DNA of 64,000 bases from Gnetum montanum (taxonomy: Eukaryota > Streptophyta > Gnetopsida > Gnetales > Gnetaceae), in NCBI GenBank assembly GCA_015680685.1, contig MNCI01014239.1, positions 96,884 through 160,883 on the forward strand. Direction: 5' to 3'. Below, piece after piece: positions 55,583 to 64,000 of the stretch (positions are counted from its first letter, which is position 1; every line of letters starts with the position of its first letter). Below the pieces are notes generated by a model. It did not search any database. It had not been told where the DNA came from and saw only the letters and a list, made by a program, of their open reading frames with translations. The position numbers and the translations under genes were made by a program.

Positions 55583-58080
55583 ATGTCTTCTTCTCATAAA
55601 AGCACTTTACCGTCTAGGGATCACATAATAGACAATCGATGGCACCAAACACATAACCAAAATCCACCAGTTCCTCAACAATATTGAGTGGTATATCCCC
55701 ATCCCGATGAGTATATACCAAATTTTACCTTTTTCCTCCATCAGGATGAACAACTGCATTGGAAAGCCTTGCAAGGTGACATAGTGTTATCTCCAAATCG
55801 GGAAATTCCTAACATGCTTCTTTGTGCACTTGCACAAATAGGCATGACGGAATTATATGCTGAATACGTTGTAGAAAGTTATGACATAGGGATTACCATC
55901 CCACAGCAGCGCAACATCTAAGGGACTCGAGGCAGGAGAGCCATCTTACATTGTTGAAAGGCAAAGGGGTCCTGCATGTCCTAAGTGAAATTGGAGATGG
56001 TGAACCACTTATAATGGGTTCTCCATCAAATGATGTTCCCCCTTCTAATGATAGTGAGGAGGTGGGGTATTAGAACCTATGTTCCACGATACACAACCCT
56101 AGTTCTAATCCCCGTGAACACCAACTATTCATTGAGGGAACAAAAACACATGACAAGGATAGGCATTCAGATCGTCATCATGATCGGTGCTGTAGCCATC
56201 GAATAGAAGGGAGGAGACATCATCATGGAGCTGGCTCTCCTTCTTCTTCCCCTTCATCACATCATTCACCCTCTCCTTTCACATTTGGAAGTAGTCATGA
56301 AGAGCATAACGGTGAGGATAAGGGAAAGCAAAATGAGATACCTCGACGAGAGAGTCGAGAGAAAGGATGAGGGCATTCAAGAGAATCCAGGCATGAGAGA
56401 AGGAAAAGTAGGGAACAATGTAGGTTTCATAGATGTCATGAGAGAGATGAACATGATGAAACCCTACTTGAAATCCGAAGTATGCTAGATATTAATGAGG
56501 TAGTTAGGATACCTACAAGGCATCAAAAAGATAGTCGGATTAAAAGATTAGATATGAATAATATCCCATGCTTCGAAGGGGGATATAATGCCGATCCACA
56601 GAATCATTTATAGGTATTCCATGATGCCTTCGCCTTGAGAAATATTGAAAATGAGTGGAAGAAATTAAAGTTGTTTCCTAGGACACTAATAAAGGAAGCA
56701 GAGAGTTGGTACCGGTCCTTAGAACCAGAAACCATTAGGAGATGGAGTATGATGTTAGAGTTGTTCAATGATAAATATTAAACATAATCCAGAGTGTCTA
56801 ACTTGCATAAGAAGATCCGAGGATTGAAGCAAGGTACTCACGAACCCTTGGATGCTACCATGGGACGATATTATGCATTACTACATCGTTGCTCGAGCCA
56901 TGGTTACGCACAACGAGATTAAGTCTGCCACCTCGTACATGGGCTAAGACATGAGACTAGGAGAACCCTTGGGACTTATTCCCAAGGGAGATTATATAAA
57001 CTTAGATCCCATGAAATTCATCGATTTTTGGAGCAAGTAGTTAAAGAAGAAGGGGAGCTATGGAAAAGAGAAAGCACGAAAGAATATAACCTCTATCCTT
57101 CCCTTTAAAAGAAGGGAGTAAGCTTCTGTGATGAAGAGAATGAGTCACCACTCAAAGAGTTGGTGAATAGAAAAACCTTGCTACTTCAAAAGCTAACAAC
57201 GGAAGTGTTGGCTAAGGTAGATGAAATATGGAGCTCCTTAGACAACAAAATTGAAACTTTCCTAAAAATTGTAGAGGAGTCTGAGGAGAAACGAAGTAGT
57301 GACAATGGTAAGAAAAAGCAGAGAGATTCAGGTCATGCACGTGACAAGGGTAAGGGAAAAATAACTATCACCAATGAGGTTTTGGATTTGGACATAGACA
57401 ATGATGGTGGATGTAAGATCTGCCAATATGACCATCCTAAGGGATGTTGTCCAATAATCTCACATCTACAAGTGTCTGGGGTGTATGCACTCAACTTGAG
57501 ATGTAATAGACTGTAGGCACCCTGAAGGTTACCTTATCCCTAAGGTAACCCAAGGCAGTTCCACCAACTATTAACATATTATCCAAGTGGAACTCTGCCA
57601 CAACCTATCGGGCAACATCAGTAGTGGAAACACCCACAGTCATGGGGGATGCCACCACCGAGACAACAATACCCCTATCGGCAGCCAAATTCGTATGGCT
57701 ACTATGTGTAGTAGCCAGTTTTTCCAAGTGAATTTATGGGTCATGTAACCCTACAACGTCACTACCCAGTTCAGAAGTATTTTTAGACTTCCTCTTCTGG
57801 AAGGGATACTTTGCATGCGTGCCATCCTTTGAATCCATCCGCACCTCTTACGCTAGTAGCTCCACCACCAACCACTCCAACAATGCCAAGGGTATTTCCC
57901 ACTCAACCATAGAAATCCAATGTCACGATGGCTTCCAATCCTCAATTCTCAATTGGTCTTGATAATCTTATGCTGAAATGACCCTTCTTCATAATCAACA
58001 ATCCAACCAAGCCCTCGCCCTCACAAGCGGTTGAGCATCTCAACACCTCCATACCAAATAAGGTTTTGGGACCCCCTTCA
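55583..58080 (+). pseudogene. E5 gag
   Basis: ATG 55,583. Same blocks as E4: N-terminal VVYPHPDEYIPNFTFFLH, His/Ser tract, gag domain from ~56,480 (WYRSLEPETIRRWSMMLELF), 118 open codons at 57,160-57,516 with the knuckle CKICQYDHPKGCC near 57,415, and a Pro-rich end. The middle part is more heavily stopped than in E4. Confidence 0.8.
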
Positions 58081-58701
58081 AACCAAAAATTAAGGCCAAT
58101 GAACACAGTTATGTTAACACATATCATTACCGACTGGATTAAGGTAGGCCACCTTCCCAAGAAATCCTCTGATCCTAGAAGCCCCCTAATTTATCTTTAA
58201 GTCACTGGGAATGAACCTCATAAGGCTCTTCTTGACTCAAGCTCTGGAGTCAACCTAATTTAACAAGAAATATATAAAACCTAGAACTTGCCTCCACTCA
58301 AGAAGAGAAATATTCACTTAGAGCTGGCTAACCAATCCATCACTATTCCTTTGGGACAGGTTGAGGACATTGTTACCATAGTGGATGGTTGGTCATACCC
58401 AATTGATTTTCAGGTGATCCAAATAAATAATGAAAAAAGGGACTTCTTGATAAGAATGGGAAGGGAATGGCTGAGTACAATAGATGCACACCTAGGAATC
58501 TACAATCTTTCCCTAGAAATATCCAAGAAAAATACTTTAGGAAAGATTGAGAAGAATAAAGTTCCATGCATCGCATATAGTGACACAGGGTGTCATTGTG
58601 TGCAGAAATCATGGGTGATGCGAAGTTTAACATTTCTTGCATGCAATCGGTGTGCACAAGACATTGCCATACAAAAGTTTCTATATGTAGTAGCCACATG
58701 A
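58081..58701 (+). pseudogene. E5 protease
   Basis: The active loop reads LLDSSSGVNLI, with Gly of Asp-Ser-Gly replaced by Ser (Asp at 58,234). The downstream 137 codons (58,288-58,701) are open and in the same frame as the RT that follows, so protease and RT were one polyprotein. Inactive as read. Confidence 0.75.
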
Positions 58702-58722
58702 TAAGAAAACACCCAGTGGCTG

Positions 58723-59990
58723 ATGGCTGATCAAGAGACCAACTCGATAACATGCATGGAACTGACTGAGGGTATAACTAGTGGTTACGTTGAAAGTGTA
58801 GATGCACTTGAGCAAGTTCTTTGCCAACTTCCAACCCTTAACTCTAAAAAAGTTAACTGGGGGAAGTTGGAGATTCCTAAGAAATTTAAACAAGAGCCCC
58901 TAGATTTAAAACCGTTGCCCACCAGTCTGGAATACATGACCCTTAAAAATGGAAAACTGGTAATCATCAACGCAAAGCTTGCTCCCAAGAAAAAAGAGAG
59001 TTTGCTAAAGGTGATAAATAAATGGTCAATAGCCTTTGCTTGGTCAGACCCTGAATTAATCAGAATTGATCCTAGGATATGCCAGCATAGGATTTACACG
59101 GATCCCTCCATGAAGTCTCGAAAACAACCACAGAGGCGATTGAACCCAAAGTTGAAACAAATAGTGAAAGAAGAAATAGGACAACTTGTCAATGTTGGGT
59201 TCATTTATCCCATTGCTGATAGCGAATGGATTAGTCCTATAGTAATCGTACCTAAAAAAGGAGGCAAATGGAGGGTATGTATAGATTTTAGTTTATTAAA
59301 TATGGCAACATTCAAGGATCACTTCCCATTGCCATTTGTTGACCAAGTCTTAGACACTATAGCGGGACATTGCTACTATAGTTTTCTAGATGGTTATAGT
59401 GGGTACAACCAAATACAAATCGCACTAGAAGACAAAGCCAAAACAACGTTCACCAGTTCTTGGGAAATGTTTGCATATAAACAAATGCCATTTGGCTTGT
59501 GCAATGCCCTTGCCACGTTCCAACGATTAGTTCTAAGCATATTTCAACAGCAAATAGGTAATGGAGTAGAAGTCTTTATGGACGACTTCTCCACTTATGG
59601 GAAAAGCTTTAATCAAGCCCTGGACTAGTTAGAGAAAGTACTGAAATCATGCATTGAAACCAACCTAAAGCTCAACTGGCAAAAAAGGCATTTGATGGTT
59701 CAAGAGGGAGTAGTACTGGGGCATAAGATTTCATAATCAGGAATAGAGGTAGATCCAGAAAAAGTTAAGATCATCCAAGGAATTACTCGACAACCAAAAA
59801 CTATCAAAGACATCTGGTCATTCCTTGGACACACTGGCTACTACAGGAGATTCATTGAGAACTTCTCCAAGATTTCCAAAGTGTTGGTAGAATTAACAAA
59901 AAAATATGCACCCTTCGAATGGACCAGGGAATGTGAACAAGAATTCCAAACTCTAAAACAAAGACTTTTGGAAACCCTTATTCTACAAGC
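58723..59990 (+). pseudogene. E5 reverse transcriptase (301-codon intact block)
   Basis: The longest open coding block of the window: 58,723-59,628. It covers the linker, GFIYPIADSEWISP, GKWRVCIDF, FPLPFVDQVLDTIAGH, FLDGYSGYNQIQI, MPFGLCNALATFQR and FMDDFS (59,575-59,592). Both Asp residues of the active site are present. A stop at 59,626 precedes the thumb/connection (LGHTGYYRRFIENF). Confidence 0.85.
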
Positions 59991-60378
59991 CCCCAACTAG
60001 TCCAGTCCATTTCATACAATGACCAATGCATCTAATTATTCCTTAGAAGCCATACTAACATAGTTAGATGAACAAAAATGGCCTTATTACATCCACTGTG
60101 TGAGTAAGAGTATTGTCGATGCACAACTCAACTACAGAACTACAGAAAAGGAATTAATGGTTGTAGTGTTTTCACTGGATAAATTTAGGCACTATGTGTT
60201 ACACTACAAAGTGTATATTCATACAGACCATAGTGTAATTAGGTTCCTTATGAACAAGTCAATAGTTAGCCCTCGTATTATACATTGGTTGGTAATCCTT
60301 CAGAAGTTTGATCGAACGATAGTAGATCGAAAGGGCACCGAGAACGTAGTTGCCGATCATTTATCTTGGTTGCGCTAG
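59991..60378 (+). pseudogene. E5 RNase H
   Basis: TNASNYSLEAIL has lost the first catalytic Asp (Asn instead), while KELMVVVFSLDKF keeps Glu and HTDHSVIRFLM keeps Asp. 92 codons are open at 60,100-60,378 in the RT frame. Confidence 0.8.
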
Positions 60379-61821
60379 GACAACAAAGAGGATGAGTATG
60401 CCATATCTGATCATTTTCTTGATGAAACTCTCTTTTCTGGTGTATTAAATAACCAACCCATGGGAAAAAATTGGGATAGTAGCATTCTTACTTATCTTCT
60501 TTCCCAAAAAACATAACAGGGGTTGGACTTTAGGAAGAAACAACAGTTTCTTCACAAAACCAAGTACTTCGTGGAAATCAAGGGAAAACTCTTTAAAGTC
60601 TATCCTGATGGCTTGGTTTGATGGTGTGTACCTGATGAGGATCAATTAAGAGTTCTCTAGGATGCTCATGAGGGTCTTTGTGGGGGCCACTATGCAGGGA
60701 GACGAACAACCATTAAGATCCTTCTTGTAGGATACTACTAGCCAACGCTATTTTGGGATGCCCATCAATTTGTCCAATCCTATGAGCATTGTCAACATGA
60801 TGGTGAAATGACTACAAGAATGGATGGTTCGCAATAATGGATTCAACCTTTGCAACCCTTCGACATTTGGGGAATAGATTTTATGGGGCCCATTACACCA
60901 ATGTCCAATGGGAATGCTTATATCATTATTGTTGTTTACTATTTAACCAAGTGGGCTGAAGTAGCTACTGTAATAGACTGCAAATCATCTACGGCTGCAT
61001 GATTTATACAACAACAAACTGTAAACAGGTTTGGTGTGCCGCGTGCACTCATCTCTGATAATGGATCACATTTTACGGGTGCAACCTTTCAAAAATTGAT
61101 GCAACGCTTAGGGGTTGAACATAAATTGACCACACCTTACCACCCCCCAAGTGAATGGCCAAGCCAAAGTCACTAATCGGGAGATTACGAGAATATTAAC
61201 GAGAAAAATTAGTAAATTTAGGAGAGATTGGAGCATGAAATTGAACGATCCTCTTTGGGCATACCGCTCCACTTGGAAACTCCCTACAGGATACTCTCCC
61301 TATGAGTTAGTATACAAAAAACTACCAAAGCTCCCTATATAGACTAAGCTCCATATACTATCCATGGCTTGTGACCTTCACCTTGACCTTGACCTAGCAC
61401 AAAAACAAAGATTGGAAACTCTAAACGTGCTAGAAGAGAATAGATTGGTTGCTCTATCATCAAATGAGTTCACAAGGCACATAATAAACAGTGTCATGAC
61501 TTAAGAATTTGAAGGGTTAAGTACCAACCAGGAGACAAGGTCCTTTACTGGAACCCCATGCATGTACCGTAGCGTACAAAATTTTAAACATTGTGGGAAG
61601 GACCTTATATTATTCATACGACCTTTCCCTCAGGAGCCATGACAATATTAAAGCCTAAAAGCTTGGATAAGAGGTTACTGGTCAATGTGCAACAAACAAA
61701 ACCCTTCTGTGAACCAAGAACAGCTAGTGCAAATTACACCTCTAATAATGGACAACCTCACTCATTATTTTGGATCTCTCCCTTTCCATTCAATCATGGG
61801 GAAGATGGCCATCTATGCTGA
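60379..61821 (+). pseudogene. E5 integrase
   Basis: Asp 60,877 and Asp 61,057 are kept. An extra base in the C-run near 61,145 shifts the frame, and the third catalytic residue is Lys instead of Glu (codon 61,166). The tail, WEGPYIIHTTFPSGAM, is open to TAA 61,819. The opposite of E4, where the triad survives. Confidence 0.8.
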
Positions 61822-63361
61822 TCATTTGGGGCCCTCAGTTCTTTTTAGTTTTTGTTTTATACATTTTTTTTACACATTTTTGTTTTACAAATTTCTTTTA
61901 ACTTTTCTTGTTTTTGTTTTCCAACATCGTTATACCTTTTTATTTTTATTTTTTTATTTTTTTGTTTTTTGTGTGCGTGTGTGTTATCCATCTTGTAAGT
62001 TTGTCATCCAATAAGTATTCTTCATGATGGTATGAACTATTTTCCTATTGATTGCTAATGTTTGGTTTTTACCTTTAAGTTATGATGTTGATACTAAGGT
62101 ATGGTTCTTTTGATATGATAGGCAATGCGTCTACTTCATCCATACATCCACAAATTTCTATGGTCTCTCTCGGCTTGGAAATGTACAGTTCCTTTCTAAA
62201 TAAGAACTATAACGAATCAGTGACTCGGCATTTCTCAAACTAAGGAAGGACTAAAGGATTGAAAAGGGTGACTTCAAGGGAACTTGATGCATTTATGTTG
62301 GCCGTTCTCTTGGGTGCTTCGATGTTTTCTTCTTCATTTTTCTTACCTTTTCGACTTTACCCAATTATCGGGAAGCTGAGCTAATAAAAATAACAAGTCT
62401 TTGCATGGTGTGGTTCTCACACATAAACACATAAAATAAAATAAAATAAAATAAAATTAAAAATAAAAAATAAAGAGAAAAAGTAAGAATTCAAAGCACA
62501 TCCCTTAGACGAAATAATCATTTGGGCTACAAGCACTGGTTATGGAACCAAAACAAAAATGTTCTCTCTAACTAAGGCACTTCTCATTTTCCATTCTCTC
62601 CTCCTTCATTTTGTCGGAATGGTGGTGGCTCTGTGGGAAGGCATTCTTGTTACTTCAAGGTGATGGATTATCCGAATGAATTAATGCGAAGTCATTGGAT
62701 GTGGTTTGTTGAGGCTGGAGTTTGAATGAGATTTTTCAAGTCACATTAATCATTAAACTACACAAGGGGCTATACACCACCTTGTTCTTGAGATTCCATT
62801 CCATTATCCTCTTTCCATCATTCTTCCTCCATTGTTCACCTCATTGTCGGTTATATCATTAGTGTATATCTTGGTGGATACATTGTTTTCTTTTTGGTAA
62901 ATTCTTGTGGTTAAGACTTTAACTCTTGTTCCAAATGACATTCCTAGAGCCTACGGACTCTTTGAATGTAGGTTTGTCAAGGCATTAAGGGCATGAGCCT
63001 ACTTTGGGGAGGACCCACTAGCATTCCTATTTGGTGCACCAGTTAAATTATTTCTCCTAACATTTTTGCAATCCATTCTCCTTTGTACATTTCCATCTTG
63101 ACATCCATTTCATCGACGTTATAGTTGTCTCTTTTTCTCCATCATTCTTTGCTCTTTTTCTTTCTCCATTCTATCGCACCCGGAGGTTTGCTCTTAGTCA
63201 TGGGGGTCTAGACCCAACTTTTTTCAATTTTCTCCTAACTCCTACACCTTCTGTAGTCAGCAATCTTATATCTCCAGATCCGCATCAGCCATACCACAAC
63301 CTAGCTAATGGACCTTTTACCGAAGCAAGGTATCAACTACATTGTGATTCATTTACCCTTG
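61822..63361. other. E5 3' non-coding region
   Basis: Matches 52,627-54,190 of E4, including T-rich and A-rich runs. No gene. Confidence 0.7.
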
Positions 63362-63667
63362 CTAATATAAGACTGTGTTGTGTGTGCAGATGGCAATCAT
63401 GCAACAAGGGATTGGATCTAGAGGGAACACTTGGAATGGAGTGGTGCTGAAGTAGCTATGCAAGGAGCAAGATTAATAGTGCGCTTATGGATAGACAATG
63501 AAAGGCGCAATCTTGGCGTTGGTAGCAGTAGACTTCTTCTCTCTTCTCTCTTCTCTCTCAACTGCCAAATAAGGCCTGATGTCAAATGTATAAATTCTTC
63601 ACTCTTGTTATCATGAACACCAGTTTTGTCTTGTTCTGTAATGATGATCTGTTCACATGTCATCCCT
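63362..63667 (+). pseudogene. E5 terminal-ORF stub with splice acceptor
   Basis: CTAAT at 63,362-63,366, TGTGTGTGCAG ending 63,389 and ATG 63,390 reading MAIMQQGIGSRGNTWNG, then stops. Best-preserved acceptor of the E3-E5 group. Confidence 0.5.
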
Positions 63668-64000
63668 GAAACACCCCAAAATTTAAAGGCATGCTTGCTT
63701 CACCAGGTCTTTGCAATTCACGCAGCGTTATGGTAGTTCTTCAGGAGATGGATTCTTTGATGTTCAGACTCTCTAGTTTGGTAAGTTTTCTACCCCAGGT
63801 GTCAACAGGCTAAACAGATTCTCTAGCCTTCCCACCTGAGTAGTTTATCTAGGCGATAGCGCACTTAGGAGTGGTGTGTGGAATTGTTGGCGGTGCTCAG
63901 AACATGTAAAAAGCTTCAGCAAGTTTTCTAAGTCAAGGATTTTTGCTACACTACGATACGCTATGTAGTGTAGCAAAATTTAGAAGATGTTTGTAGAAGC
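63668..64000 (+). repeat. Probable start of a further LTR element
   Basis: TGAAACACCCCAAAATTTAAAGG begins exactly where E5 homology ends; this TGAAACACCCC opening is common at plant LTR 5' ends. Contains a perfect 14-bp inverted repeat, TTTTGCTACACTAC at 63,941-63,954 with its complement at 63,965-63,978, around a 10-nt loop. Family unknown; continues beyond the window. Confidence 0.4.

Larger units (their letters stand above)
55437..63667 (+). mobile_element. E5: second full gag-pol element, 3' LTR not in window
   Basis: Internal region collinear with E4 from primer site through integrase to the terminal stub. Similarity stops at ~63,667, some 80-90 bp before the expected 3' LTR, where a new LTR-like sequence starts. 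The 3' LTR may therefore lie beyond a nested insertion. Confidence 0.8.

Noticed and set aside
58723-59628. Treating the 301-codon RT block of E5 as a functional gene
   Set aside because: It ends at a stop before the thumb/RNase H region, and protease, RNase H and integrase of the same element have lost catalytic residues.
1-64000. tRNA or rRNA genes
   Set aside because: Only primer-site complements to the tRNA-Asp 3' end were seen; no cloverleaf or rRNA sequence was recognised.

Overview
This window looks like intergenic DNA from a large, repeat-saturated plant genome. A gymnosperm, most likely a conifer, is my inference from the low GC, the decayed long-LTR Athila/Tat-type elements, the tRNA-Asp primer sites and the contig gaps; nothing here proves the species. 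I see no intact host gene, tRNA, rRNA or CRISPR. Nearly everything is Ty3 (Gypsy) and Ty1 (Copia) LTR retrotransposon sequence. Most coding frames are broken by stop codons that look like C-to-T decay (CAA, CAG, CGA or TGG turned into stops).

Layout: (1) 1-2.53 kb, minus strand: gag, tRNA-Asp primer site and LTR of element E1, running off the left end. (2) 2.5-5.26 kb: remnants of a minus-strand Ty3 3' non-coding region and a scrap of an F-type LTR. (3) 5.26-12.3 kb: unit U copy 1, a gag-protease-integrase-tail element lacking RT, RNase H and the integrase core. (4) 12.3-15.28 kb: an unidentified block and truncated minus-strand element E2. (5) 15.3-34.6 kb: a nest. A minus-strand Copia element carries element E3 inside gag (17,570-24,641, target duplication TCTAT) and element F inside its LTR next to the TATA box (25,816-34,391, duplication GTTGA/GTTGG). 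(6) 34.6-44.6 kb: unit U copy 2, with about 1.3 kb of extra DNA that includes a cytochrome-P450-like N-terminal fragment and a 504-base gap. (7) 44.7-45.36 kb: a pseudogene fragment of a nepenthesin-type aspartic protease. (8) 45.4-63.67 kb: two full gag-pol Athila/Tat-like copies, E4 and E5, head to tail and sharing the middle LTR. (9) From 63,668: apparent start of another LTR that interrupts E5 before its 3' LTR.

How the parts relate: E1-E5 and F share the Asp primer site, the last ~40 bp of the LTR, a related gag and a common 3' non-coding layout. E4 and E5 carry protease, RT, RNase H and integrase. E3, F and U keep gag but have lost most or all of pol, so they would have depended on proteins supplied by relatives. 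F also carries a ~928-codon terminal reading frame resembling the extra ORF of Athila elements plus a long coiled coil.

The most unusual signal is in the LTR promoters. Just upstream of a TATAAATA box lies an array of GATATC palindromes spaced 14, 17 or 20 bp apart, the last one 18-19 bp from the TATA box. A third cluster with the same 14-bp spacing sits inside F upstream of its terminal ORF. A 3' splice acceptor immediately before that ORF's ATG is recognisable in F, E3 and E5. All three N-containing sites in the window look like contig-joining errors.
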